Assembly (NCBI GenBank): GCA_024305405.1
Contig: JAKNDB010000088.1
Coordinates: 3,304,001 to 3,368,000 of the forward strand
Reading direction: 5' to 3'
Length of the DNA: 64,000 nucleotides
DNA from: Dirofilaria immitis
Taxonomy: Eukaryota; Nematoda; Chromadorea; Rhabditida; Onchocercidae
Position numbers and translations under genes: made by a program
Part shown: piece by piece, positions 11,301-23,361 of the stretch
Layout: every line of letters starts with the position of its first letter
How positions within the stretch are numbered: position 1 is the first letter of the stretch
The notes under the pieces: model-generated
The model's database searches: none
What the model was told of the DNA's origin: nothing
The model's input: only the letters and a program-made list of their open reading frames with translations

Positions 11301-13195
11301 ATGCCAGTGTTACTCAGTGATGCAAGCTCTTGTAGCACTGACTTAGGTCGTATTCTTTATACAAGTCCGAGCGAATGGAATGTTCATATGAATATCGTTT
11401 CTACAAACACTATGTCAAATTTGTTTACTTCTCATATCGAATACCAAATTTCAATTTGTGTAAGTATTTTTTTTAATATAGTTTTATTTAGAAAATAATT
11501 AAGGTAATTAATATATTAAAATGAAAAACCACATAAGCTGATAAATGCAAAATTTATCTGTTTGGAATTTATGGATATATGACGATAATTTTCTTTACTT
11601 ATATAATATATTGCGATTTGAATAAGGGATTTTATGGATGACGAACGATTGTATTTGATTTAGTAAAAAGTTAATCGCTAACAGGAAGCAAGCTAGAAGC
11701 TAGGAGAAATAAGTCTTTCAGAAGAATTAGATAGGAGAATTAATCGATGAATATCTTACTGCCCTTATCTGCTGCACTGTAGTATTTCTGATACCATACA
11801 TCAGTAGTGCTTCTTAAAATAAATAGTGGATTATATTACCTTTCATTTTTTTCTTAATTGTTACCTTTGAGCTGATTCTTTCGCAGGCGATACCTTGTAA
11901 TTCACTTGCAATGGATATTCGATTTTTCTACATGTGGACACGCTTTAGAAGCGTTAAACGTCTTTGGGAACAGTTGGCCGATTTGCACAAAAGGTATGAA
12001 TTCAAGAATTTTTTGACAACCTACTGACTTTCTGAATCTTCTACGGATGCCAGTGCTCCTAGAATATAATCCTGATTGTGCAGTACATGATAGATTTTAT
12101 TTAATTTCCTGAACCTTCTGAAATTTATCCTTTCGTATATTTTTTCATTTTTTCAATAACATAGAATGAATATTTGGGGAAAACTAAAAGGCTGTAGTAG
12201 TACTGCTGAATATCTATCTTTCGTTTTATTTTTACATCCATTCGTTCTTTTATTCAGAAATAATTTTATTAAAAAACTTCTTTTTTTCCAGTTACATCTC
12301 CATGGTTCGTTCCCACAGTTTGCAGAAGGAGTTGTTTTTGAAATCAAAGTTCTCAAATTGTAGGTGAAAGAACGTCATCAATAACAACATTCTTGAATTA
12401 CGTACTTGGTCATTCAGTGTTCCGACAAAGCAAAGTTTTGCAAGATTATTTTGAGGCCAGTTTTTCTGAATTTGCTTACTTATTCAAATCATATTTTTAT
12501 TCACATTGATAATTAAAAGTAAAATGTGGTACAAAAACATGTGGTTGTAGGCATGCTGCGATTGACGTAAAACGATCACTTTTCTTTTATACAAAAATAT
12601 ATCGTTATACTCGCACCCATTAAAATGCACTTCCATAACACTTAGGCAGAGCAATAATAAACTGTTATCTTTATGCCTATCAAGTTGGCATTGTTGACGA
12701 AGTCTAAACTTAGTAAGAATTCTCTAATGATGTTTGCAGAAAGCACAAGAAATTTCGAAGCCTTTGAACCATAAAAATCCATTGGAACCTTTACGAGAGT
12801 CTCATTCAAATGGAGAATCATCATCATCAGCATCATTTGGAACTAATATAGTTCATGTTTCAAAATATAAAGGAGAAGATCCCAGATTACTCTTTATATC
12901 TGAGCATGAAGATTTACCAACACCATCTGTACCAACAGCAGAGCTTTATGTCCACACTTATCCGATTCCAGCGATAGCGATGCACGAAAATTCCACAGTG
13001 AATGTACAGGAAAATAGCGCCGGAAGTACTGCACCATTAATGATGAATGCTACATCGGCCGTGATGAACCAAACATCTACCTCACAATCTTCTTGTGTTC
13101 TTCCTTCTTATTACTATGTTGCATTGTCGCAACAACCACAGTTTACCCAAGTATCCCGAATCAGTAATGGTCCATTGCAACAAGGTTATTCATAA
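11301..13195 (+). CDS. PX-domain-like protein (sorting-nexin type) with Ser/Gln-rich C-terminus
   Basis: Exons: 11301-11459, 11887-11993, 12292-12459 and 12744-13195. The start is the first in-frame ATG after the acceptor at 11280. Residues about 40-150 resemble a phosphoinositide-binding PX fold: strand IEYQISI, then WTRFRSVKRLWEQLADLHK (position of the usual R-[RK]-[FY]-S-x-F-x-x-L core), then GERTSSITTFLNYVLGH and SVFRQSKVLQDYFEA, which match the typical final PX helices. The third exon must change frame between 12292 and about 12345 to read through, so at least one base is missing there. The last exon is low complexity: a SNGESSSSASFG patch, many Ser, Thr, Asn and Gln, ending PLQQGYS. A role in endosomal membrane sorting is inferred from the fold only. 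The gene follows NDUFS2 on the same strand 1.5 kb downstream; whether they form an operon is unknown. Assignment is by eye. Confidence 0.6.
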
Positions 13196-15120
13196 TCTAA
13201 TATTGCGAATACAAATAATAGAAGGAAATTACTGTATTAATACATAGAAGTTCTGAAATTGCAATTAAATCCAGAAAAATATGGATTAAAATCACCGAAA
13301 TAAATGACTGATGAAAATCATTCGCTTTTGTGAACTCTAGTTTCTCCATACATATTTCTGTGGCACTATGGATTAATTGGATTAATTAGTTGCTGTTACT
13401 ATTAGTATTAGAAAGAGGGAAAAGTCTTTGTTAATAATCATGTTTAATCATTTGGTATTTTTGTTGACCTGCTGTTCTGTGGTTTTATGATGTGAGCATC
13501 AATATTTGACAATGAGATTATCAGTAAAAAATACATAATTATTTAAACGAAACTGTAAATATTGCAGTATCTTTTAACTGTATTATGAAATTGTGAATTA
13601 TATCTCTAAGAAGCCTTTCAAAATATTTTCATTATTACGGTTTACTATATACTCTTCCTCTAGCTTGCAGGAGATCTTCTAATTTCTCTAACTCTAATAC
13701 ATAACTTTGCTCTTAAATAATTAATGGGCTAAATATCTGCGTTTTACGAATTTTCTCATATATTTTTTCAATCTCAGTCATAAAGCAGTGTGAAAATTAA
13801 ATAACTTTAAACAGATATTAAAGTTCATGAAGCGCATCAAGAGATGAGTTTCCAAACGTTCGAAGGACATGAAATGTTTTAAGAGTTTTCCTTATTCAAG
13901 TATTAGCTACATATATATTGTTGTTAATTCGGAAAAGATGGAAGAATCTTTCTTGAACCTGTTAATTAAGCAGTAGATGAAGGCAGCGTTGTGCTTGTAA
14001 TTATTTTCAAAAATATCATTGTCATCACGGTACATTCTTATTATTTTCTAGCTAATGATACCGCTGTTGCACTGTTTTAACATTCATCTTTTACTAGAAT
14101 TCTTTTTAAGCGCATGGTGATTCTATTTCAAAGCTGTTTTCATGATATTTTCGAATGCATCTCTAAAAACAACACCGCTGTAATCTGTGAAAAAAGTTAC
14201 CATCCCATTACAACTTCAGCCGAATCTTTTCTAAACACTAAGTATACAAAAATTTTCGACAAAATACCACATTAGAAAAAAATTATAATAGGTTAAAAAA
14301 ATTATCGTACGTTAAAATTTTGTCACAATAACTTTGCTTCTTGAAAGACATCGTGTTATAAATTTAGCATACTTTCTTCTCCATATCCAAATAATTATTG
14401 GTCTTTGTTCTTTGTTTTCCTGATAATTAATTACCTTTTCTGAGAAATGCAAATACTTATAATGTGATACTTTTACATTTGGAAATTCAGGATATTGTTT
14501 TAATCCTTTTCAATTATCCAAAGTACTTAGTTGATTGATAAACTAAAAACGAAAGACAAATACCTACTTACAGACAATAAGAAATACTAAAAATACATTA
14601 AATCTTTAAATAAATTGAAAATAATCTAAAATTCAATTTTTTTAGAAAAAAAACTTAAACTAATTCAGCAAAAGATCAAGAAAAATTTTAAAAAAATTTT
14701 CAAAACTCAAAAAATTAACTTAAAAAGACGGATACAACATTTATTAGATAATTGAAGAAAGAAATATTGTTTTCTTCATTGTAGAATGTATGCTTCAAAA
14801 AAATCCAACTTCGATCATTAGTAAACATTTCCGTTTAGGTAAGCATGAATCATTTGCTATTCGTTCATTCCGCTTATCCCGCTTAAATGTTAAAAACTAT
14901 GTTAAATCATTTACCAATGCGCACATAATTTGTTAATTTTTATGTCTAATCAATAAAAGTCTTAATTTGTTTGGAATGGTTTAGCAGAAACACATCAATC
15001 GATGCGAGAGAAATGAGAAAAGATTCACAAGTCGAGCACTCTTTTGCAATGAAATTGTTGCGATCCAACATCCAGCATTCTCTACTGATTGCTTCTCCAG
15101 TAGCAGAATATCGAATCATC
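13196..15120. other. 3' flank and intergenic, no gene seen
   Basis: AT-rich. The opposed short frames near 14946-15195 cover the same bases on both strands and lack splice context. Nothing else supported. Confidence 0.5.
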
Positions 15121-17047
15121 AAGTTCAATATTTTACTTATCACGATAGAAAGAGAGCATCTTATCACGGTCATGTGTATAAATCATCTCTTTTGACTAAC
15201 CATTCAAATTATTTCACTAATTAAAATATCAGTAATGTGAGTCTCATATTTTATAAAAACAAGATTCATCATAAATGGGAAGCTGAAAAGTAGTCTAAGG
15301 GAGTTATATTACAGGAGAAGCATAAAAAGTAAGAATGAAAAATTCGAAGGAAACATTACTTCAAGAATAAATTTCGTGAAGTTAATGAAAAAGTTTTTAT
15401 TATTTTTATAACAGAATTTGAATTGAATACAAGTAACTACATTGAAGAGTTTTTCTTGAAGATGTAGTTGTTGCAAATTTTATGAATGATTGTAAGTATT
15501 ACAGTGCATCAACCGTCACCAAAAAGATAAATCCTTCTGCACTGGCAAGATTGATAACAAATTACTGAAATACTGATAATGAACATGGTGATTTGTGATT
15601 TAAGACATTTACGGAAAAATGTGCACAAAATAAAAAATTATAACACCGATTCTGCAATATAAAAAAATATATTTATAATTTATAAGAAACTTTTAAATTT
15701 TAATAATGCTACTTCAACAGTGGGCTAGAAAAAATGCCGCGTGTCTATATAGTAAGTCCTTTATCATTCACAATCGCAGATTATGAATTTCAGGGCAACT
15801 ATTTTTTAGAAAATTGTCCTGAAGTTCAAAAAAGGGGAGGAGAGTATCTTATCACGCATAACAGCACCATTCTCCAATTCACCGAACAGGTTTACGACTA
15901 TTCCCACAACTGCCACAATAACAGAGATGTGACCCAATTCGAGAAAAGCTTTAAGAAGTTAAACAAAAAATGAAATATTAGAAAGAGCAACATTATTTAA
16001 CAAATGTGAGAGAAAAAAAACTGCACAAATTTGTATACCATTACTTACAGTACGAATGCAAATCTTTTAACCATTTAAAAAAAAAAACCGGATAGACTGT
16101 TTTAAACAGAACTGAATCAAGCTAAACATGGCTACAAGTTAATTACTTCTCGCATATGCAGAACCGGAGAAAAGTAGAAGTGATTTCAATAGAAAAGTGA
16201 AAAAATATGTAATCATTACAGACATACATAATGTGGCTCCTTCTTATAAAATTATCCAAGTTACAAAGTATTTAAAATTTACTGATATCTTTTCTCAAAT
16301 TTGCAAAACGAAAAATGAATAATGAGTGAATACACCATATCCCGAAAAGACCCCTGAAATGGATAATCAGAAAAGAAAATACCAGTGTGAACTGGTCATT
16401 CGAAAAATAAGATATTACATAGAAAAAAAAGACAAGTGAAATAGCAAAAGAAAATACTGAGCTGGAAATTGGCAAATAAAGAAACTTTGCAAAAAACTTA
16501 AAGATGATGATAACAACGGGCATAAACATCAATTATTGAGAAATTCAGGAAAATATTATTATTATCATACTTCTCGTAACACAACCATCGAAATTACGAA
16601 AATGTATAAAGATAAAAAGTGTAAATAATATAACTCTGGAAATTATCATTTACGGAAGTAATAAAATTGTAACAAATGTATAATTATAATTGGGTTAGCA
16701 CATCGTGAGATGCAAAAGGCAAGATTTTCATAATAAGAGAATTGATAATAAAGGTATTTCAAGAAATCGAAAAGTTATATTAGTACTACAGATTTCAAAA
16801 TGCAACAATGTAACATTAATGTACCTGACGAAGACGACATCAAAATTCAACCCTTGAATTTATATCGGTACAAATATCTAAGTCTGAATTAGAATATATG
16901 ATTAAATCTTCCCTTTCTCCTACATGCTACCGAAATTGCAAAAATCTATCTCATTTTAGCAATCATGATGTTTTGTCATTGTCTTTCCCGAGGAAAACTA
17001 ATAAAAAGTTAGGCAAAGATTAACATTTAGTTTTCGGATCGTTAAGA
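15121..17047 (+). repeat. Left arm of a 1.93 kb inverted repeat
   Basis: Starts at AAGTTCAATATTTTAC and ends at CGGATCGTTAAGA. It is the reverse complement of 24390-26314, and identity stops abruptly at both ends. Every difference I could find is a one-base change in a homopolymer (for example A4 against A5 near 16370, A6 against A5 near 16495, T6 against T5 near 15803). No target-site duplication is evident next to either outer end (GAATCATC before, ATTTTATT after). It could be an inverted segmental duplication, the long termini of an unknown element, or an assembly artefact. Confidence 0.9.
15734..15973 (+). other. 79-codon ORF inside the left repeat arm
   Basis: Open from ATG to TGA and begins MPRVYIVSPLSF. 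It could instead contain splice sites: a good donor GTAAGT lies just after MPRVYI, and TTTCAG/GGC and CAG/GTTTAC flank an internal segment. The mirror copy in the right arm (25465-25703, minus strand) differs by one T in a homopolymer and is frame-shifted, so the frame is not preserved between copies. No family recognised. It may be a passenger or chance ORF. Confidence 0.25.
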
Positions 17048-17784
17048 TATGTCTCAATCTGATATGACAAGCAATATTGACTTTCCAGTAATTTTTCAAT
17101 GAATTTGCCAACAAAGATTTGTTACTGCATCATCTGTTGGTAGTTTAAAAAGGCTCGAAATCTAAGCTAATTAAAAGGAATAAGATTGAAATGTCGTCTA
17201 TGTTTTCGAGAAATTTTTCACATTTCGAACAAATATGTGACTTGATCATATAAACGTGATGATAAGGCTGAAATGAAATATTTCTTCGTGCGCTGCAAAA
17301 TTCTTTCCCAAAATTTTGTAAATAAATCGTTCATGATGATAAGCTACATTTTCTTGGCAAACGTTTTGCTTAATATCAAAATATTTCCGTGTATAAATCT
17401 AATTTGATACTTTAATATTTGAAAAGAGTAATGTGAGCAGTGAATCCTATCAATTATTATTAGTTCACTACATCGTTTAGTGCTTTTTGTTTATGCTATA
17501 ACTTATCATTTATTAAGTTGTTACTGAATGAATTCCACAGAAAATCTTTCATGAACAGATCTCAGTGAAGAATTTTAAATAACGAAAATATTTTAATTTC
17601 AGATTGGGTGCTGTAATTAGACGTTCATTGTAATTACAGGCTTGTCTCGAAAATTGACTTATAATTAGTCTGTATTTATACATTTATTCCATGTTATTAA
17701 ACTTTGCTCCGTTTAACTGAACATGTCGGAAAGAAAAAAATTGTTGCTTTTTATTAGCGAATCAAAATAGCAACGACTTTTTGC
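17048..17784. other. Non-coding spacer inside the inver­ted repeat
   Basis: Between the left arm and the tRNA gene. No exon or repeat recognised. Confidence 0.5.
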
Positions 17785-17788
17785 AAAA
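17785..17788 (-). terminator. Pol III terminator of the tRNA gene
   Basis: On the minus strand TTTT follows the tRNA 3' end after a short GGGG-containing spacer, as needed for RNA polymerase III termination. Confidence 0.6.
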
Positions 17789-17793
17789 CCCCA

Positions 17794-17866
17794 CGACCTC
17801 GGCAGGAGTCGAACCTGCAATCTTCGGTTCCGTAGACCGACGCGTTATCCATTGCGCCACGAGGCC
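17794..17866 (-). tRNA. tRNA-Arg (anticodon ACG)
   Basis: A 73-nt cloverleaf on the minus strand. The acceptor stem GGCCTCG pairs with CGAGGTC (one G-T pair). The D arm lies in GGCGCAATGGATAACGC. The anticodon stem is TCGGT/ACCGA with loop CTACGGA, giving anticodon ACG, which reads CGN arginine codons after A-to-I editing. The T arm GCAGG TTCGACT CCTGC has the standard loop with TTCGA (B box GGTTCGACTCC). No intron. It lies in the interior of the inverted repeat, about 540 bases upstream of and opposite to the Myb/SANT-like gene. Confidence 0.96.
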
Positions 17867-17879
17867 TCACGATGTTGGA

Positions 17880-18387
17880 TTATTTAATGGACAGATTCAA
17901 CTGTAATTGAATGTTTTTAATCATACGACTGTCTTAGAAATGAACCCATCAATCCCAGGAGATCCCTCTTTTTCAAATGACACTTCGATGGACGTTGACG
18001 TTGCATAGTGAACTACGACATGACGTCAGAGCTGCGTTATTTAGCAGTTACTGAAATATAGACCAGTTCTAGGTGTATGTGCATTCCATTGATGTGGTAA
18101 CTTTCGCGTCCGTTGCGCTTTCTACTTCTTTCTTGTCGTCCTTTGCTATCTTTTATTATATTCTTTTTCAAATGTACGTGACTTAATGTTTACATACTAT
18201 TATGTTTTATATCCCACAAATGTATTACTTAATCGAAATTTGGAATATTTTTATGCAATATTTTTACTTATTCAAACTTTTATATGTAAGCATATATATA
18301 CATAGTATGATCATAACAGAAATATCACTGATATACGTTTTGATATTATTTTATTTATTCTGGTTATTCTTCTTCAAATTTATATTA
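17880..18387. other. Probable promoter region upstream of the Myb/SANT-like gene
   Basis: Less AT-rich than the surroundings, with a perfect TGACGTCA at 18021-18028. The 81-codon ORF starting at 18202 runs into the real first exon but is hydrophobic noise upstream of it. Confidence 0.35.
18021..18028. promoter_or_regulatory. CRE/ATF-type palindrome TGACGTCA
   Basis: Perfect full-length cAMP-response element in a locally GC-richer stretch about 380 bases before the start codon at 18403. Function is inference; a chance match is possible. Confidence 0.35.
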
Positions 18388-18395
18388 ATTTACAG
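18388..18395 (+). promoter_or_regulatory. Probable spliced-leader acceptor
   Basis: AATTTACAG ends at 18395, seven bases before the ATG at 18403, and no upstream coding exon is seen. Confidence 0.45.
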
Positions 18396-18402
18396 GGATT
18401 AT

Positions 18403-21400
18403 ATGTCCCGCTGTCGACGTACCCATCGCATGGTCATCAAGAAGTAAGTTTCTTTCTTCATTAGAAGCTGTTTAATTTTGATATATCCAATACAAATTAT
18501 TGCTGATATTATATATATTAAATAAGGATAATAATTAAAGCATTTAAAAAATGATGCATCATTTTCTTTTCTTAAGAATCAAACAGAAATTAACAGATTT
18601 ATTGGATTCTTTCATTATTTGGAATTGTAAAATGAAAGCTTGATTCAAAATTTTATGGATTAGTTATAATTGCATTTCATTTTTTCTGACTTCGAGTTTT
18701 GATCTATATGCGTTTGCTGTAACATCAAATATATATTAATAAATAATGGAGCTTTGCTTATGTGCATTTTGTCTCAGAAAATATTCTACGTTTTTTGGCG
18801 AGGAAGCGATGATTTTTATGGTTTTCTTCAAATTGATTAGTAATTCTGCACATTCTAGAGACGATTTCGATGTTGTGCATAGATCCGGATCAGTAATGAA
18901 AACAGATTCCGATGAAGTAATTTCTTTTAATAATAATGAATCTATAAGCTTTGCTGACTCTGAATATAATAATTTTTTTTTTTGATTTACTCTGTGGTAA
19001 TCCTTAATAATGTATTAAATATTTCGACTTTTTCCCTTTTATGATATCTAAACGTAGTATTAATTACAATTTACGACTTCGGTGAACTTTCAGTTACCTA
19101 AAGGAAAAAGCTTAAACACTAATAATAAACTTTGGGTTTTAGGGATGTTATTCGGGCGAAGGTGGTCTGGCGAATGGTAATAATGATGCTGATGAGGAGG
19201 TGTCAAGTTTTTTGCAAATCAAATTCTAGGCAGCATTTCTAGATTGCTCAGTGCAAATAATCAAACAGGTATTTTATTCTATGTCGTATTTTAGAGAAGT
19301 ATAGTGTGGTTTAATTTTCCAGTGAATCGAAAGGTGGTACATTTTTGTTATTATTAGCCGCAAATGAATCATTTGAATTTTCAAGTATATCATTTGTTTT
19401 GGTTTCTTACTAATGGAAAATATGACTATTCAGATGGGAAGCGTATCTCCTCTGCTGCAGTCGATAACAGTTCTGAGAGTGATGAAATGCCGAGCGTTTT
19501 TGAGAATATATTCAGTGAGCATATTGAGGTCAAATTCTTCATTGTAATTTTATTAGTTAGGGGCTGATCAATATAATGTTGTTGAACATCTATAAATTTT
19601 ACGAAAGCATTCAAGAGTTTTATAATTCACCGTTACTATGGAAATAGTTTACTTCTTCTTATACATCAAGCTAAACTTAATTCATATACATTATTCTAGA
19701 GCCCTTTTAACGAAACAGGAGCGAATGATTTGGATGGACCAAAAGCAAAGAAAGCACGCGATGATTTGGGCAATGCAAGAGGTATTTAATTATAAGTTAT
19801 TTCTTATTAAATTAGTTAGTGTAACGGCTATTGATTCAACCTTGATGTAACTTCATTTATTTTCTTTTCTTTTGTTAATTATCAGTTGTTGAATTTTATA
19901 TCAGTTGATTTAGCATAGATTGGGCTCTTTATATCAGCTAGTATTAAATCATCGAATATGTAAATTTTATAGATTGCTGGTTACCTGAAATCCTTGTTTT
20001 ATTCTTTCCATTAAGGTGGTGCTCCTCTTTTTCAGTTTTCACTCAAACAACACGTGATATTCATTTATGAAAACAGTTATGTCTGCTGATTTCTTCGTGC
20101 ATGTTAATTTTGTTATGAAGCGCTGGATTAAATATTGTGATCTGTGAGAACAGTGTGCGCAGCAAAATTTTTATATTTAGATTAAATTTATCCATTTGAA
20201 GGCATAAAATTATAGTCCTTATTGCTGCATTTAAAATTAGTTGATGCACTTTAATAATGGAAAAATAATCTCCTGACTTGGACGCTCATACGTGTAGGAG
20301 AAAGAATCATTGTTTAATAGAAACCGATAGATCAATTTTGAATGTCATTAGAAAATTATGCATCAGAGTTTCTTGTGCATAATCTTACGACTCTAGCTTT
20401 ATGATAGTTTTTGAACAAAAATAATTTTTCAATATACTGTTTAGAAGATTGGCCGACGAAGGAATCCGGAAGCAGTATGACAATTCCAATGCCGATGTGT
20501 ATCCGTCTAGTGGAATTATACAGACGATGCCGAGGTAGCCTGTTTTATTTGTTATTTTGATCAAGAATCACTTTGCAGATCTGTGCACTTGCTTTTCAAG
20601 GGATAAGAAGTTGTTTAGAATCTGTCGCAGTTGTTTAAAATTTTTGAAACCAAATATTAAAAGTTGGATTAAAATTTGATGTTTATATATTAATAAAAAC
20701 ATTTTCTAGCATTCCTCCGAACATTCAGTCAGAAAAAGGAAGATCGTAAAGCACGTCATCAAATGTGGGATGCAATTGATGCTCGTCTTTACGAAGAATT
20801 TGGAATTCATTCTGGCGTCAACAGATTAAAAAAAGATACAAAATATACAGGCCGGTGCTCGAGGAAAAATCGAAGCTCTGCGGTAAGCATGTTTTAGTAT
20901 ATTTCGTTCGTAAAAATGTTATTTTATTGTAAAAATAGAATTTGGACAAACAATCATTTCGTCAATATTTTAGACGAGAAACGAGTAATGGCATAATACC
21001 ACAAGATACAAATATTAGGTTCACTCCCGCAGAGATGGAAATGGTTAGAATGCTCTATCAAAATGGCGATAAAGTCTTAAACACAGTAAATGAAAATAAT
21101 GAACCCTTTTATATGCAACTGGAAGCGCTGATGCGACGTGAAAGTAATGAAAAAAATCCAGTTACATGAAAATGGACATATTGGTAGGTTTTTTCTTCCA
21201 TTATTGTTTCAAGGCACCCAGCACTAGTTACAGTTGTTTTTATTCAAATCCTACGAAAGTAGTTGCTTTCACAGCAATATGCAAACTTATAATAATTCTA
21301 GTTTTTCAATATTTATTTCTAATCATCCTGGATTTTATCACGATGCAGTATAGCTTTGATACTCGAGTTTTGTTTTTCAGTATTAAGAAAAATAAAGATG

Positions 21401-23361
21401 ATAATTCGTAAAGAAATCTGATGAATTAGCGAAAATTTACCAAATCTTAGGTTGCTTTTTCTCACAACAAATCTTAGGTTGCAGTTTATTTTTCATGTAA
21501 TTTTTCCAGAAAGATCGCCGTCTTCATCAAATGCAAAGTCAATGATCTACCCACAAATATTCAGTCAAGTTGCTCAGAATGGTATTTTTGATTCTGACTT
21601 TCATTTTGGAAAAAAATTCATTTTTGATTGGTTTCGACTTTTGAGTATAATTTTGTGTCTTAACATATTTTTAGTTCGAAAAGTCAAAGAATACAAGATG
21701 ATGTAGTGATAATATTTGCTACATTGATTTTGCTTTTACGAGTATCAAACAGCTTTTGAACTCTTTTTAGAGTGTTCAATGGAATGATTCAATTTAAGTG
21801 ATGTTTTAACTTTCTAACTAGTTCTGCATGAAATTGTTCGCAGTACATGCACTTTTATAATGGACTTATTTAAAAGACACACTTCCTAATTCATCGATTA
21901 GTTGGTAGTGACCACGAAATGTAGGTCGTTATTGGAGGGCAATCCGTTTTTGAGGTGCTCCTTCAACATTATTAAATGAGGACAAGACATTCTCGAAATA
22001 AATAAAATTTATTTCGAGGAAGATGCATAAAAATTGAATATGAAGCATGTCGTTATTTTACCGGTATTCAGGTAGTAAGAAGCATGTGCCACACGTTACC
22101 AAGGAGCCACCTGCACTGTTCAACAGCGTGAGTTGTATAGCAGAGCCAAAAATTCTCCAGTAAGCAACACCAATTTTAACAGTTTTTGTCATCATTTGGC
22201 ATTTGATATTTCTGCATCATTCGACAATATCATGGTCATATATAGAATGAGACTTTATTTTGACTTCCGTGTGCTAGTTACCAGACTTTTTTTTGATTTT
22301 TGTGCTGACTGAAATTTTTTTATTGCATTTGGTAATTTCATCTTAGATAGCTTAATAATTTAAAAAGTTTTTTGAATGATGAAACAGTAGTATTTTTGTA
22401 TTTACATGATAGTAATTCAATTTATCGTGAAAATTTTTAGTCAAATTAAAGTATTTAATAATTAAGTATTTTAGATTGTAAGTTTATTTTCCAAGCCATT
22501 TGATGTTCTTTCCGCTGCTGCACATTTTCCTAAAACCGACCCAGTTCCAAACAATAATGGAGGACATGAACTAGCGATTATGACTGAATTGATTGCCAGA
22601 CAGATGAATGTTTTAAAGGTTAACATAATTTACTATTTATGGGATTGTTCGTATTTCTTTCTTTTCATGTTTCAAAGTTTCTCATATAGGCATTATCGAG
22701 AATTATTTAATAAGAAATAATCTGAATTCTGATAATGTGTTTTATTTCATTTTACTGCTCTCTAAGTCAAGTTTTAAGGTATATTTTTTTCGTTATATTT
22801 ATTTTACATATATTTTTTAGTTCTATTAATATCATATCGGCACGCTGTTTACTGTCAAAAACATACTTATCTTAAAATTACTAATTTTTGTTAAATACTT
22901 TTGTACTTAATTTGTTATTGGTTTCTGAAATCTAGGTTTATAAGTTTTTTCAAGATTTTTGTTCTTCATATTTTTCTCATTTATCTTAAGAATTTTGAGG
23001 ATAAAAAGAAAATTATGGTTGCAATTCATTTTCATAGTTCTTACTCTGTGTTAAATATGTTATGTTAAGATAATTTTCTGATAACGACCGTTTGAACAAT
23101 TATTTTATTCGTCTTTTGATCACGATTATCTTCGAAAATTCCAAAATCCAACCTCTTTTGCTGTTTCAGCGACAGGAGGAGCTTCAACGTCGTGCCGAAC
23201 TTCTTTTTGAGCAGCAGCTAGCACGTGAATCGAAAATTGTCGATAGTATTACATCGCTTACCAAAGCTGCATCTCATCTTGAACAAATTGGAGAATTTCT
23301 GCTTAATACTTGTCGCTACAATAATGTTAATGATGATACATTTAGTCCAAATAATTCATAA
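18403..23361 (+). CDS. Myb/SANT-like DNA-binding protein with C-terminal coiled coil, about 12 exons
   Basis: Likely nuclear DNA-binding regulator. Exons: 18403-18443, 18859-18993 (end uncertain), 19143-19268, 19434-19528, 19700-19781, 20445-20534, 20710-20882, 20974-21183, 21510-21581, 22072-22159, 22483-22618 and 23170-23361; most joins keep phase. The N-terminus is acidic and Ser/Asn-rich (MSRCRRTHRMVIKK, then DDFDVVHRSG; later a KAKKARDD basic patch). Exons 6-8 carry the putative Myb/SANT-like three-helix domain: MCIRLVELYRRCR, then RKARHQMWDAIDARLYEEFG, then a RLKKRY-type third helix. The C-terminus is a helical coiled coil (RQEELQRRAELLFEQQLARE). One-base losses in homopolymers break exon 2 (T run), exon 3 (T run near 19207), exon 7 (two A runs near 20831 and 20840) and exon 8 (A run near 21153). 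All are repaired by adding one base, so they look like under-calls. The gene lies wholly between the two inverted-repeat arms. The domain name is from pattern memory; the orthologue is unknown. Confidence 0.72.

Noticed and set aside
16272..16532. 86-codon ORF in the left arm and its + strand mirror at 24961-25158
   Set aside because: The frame is not conserved between the two arm copies and the composition is hydrophobic noise.
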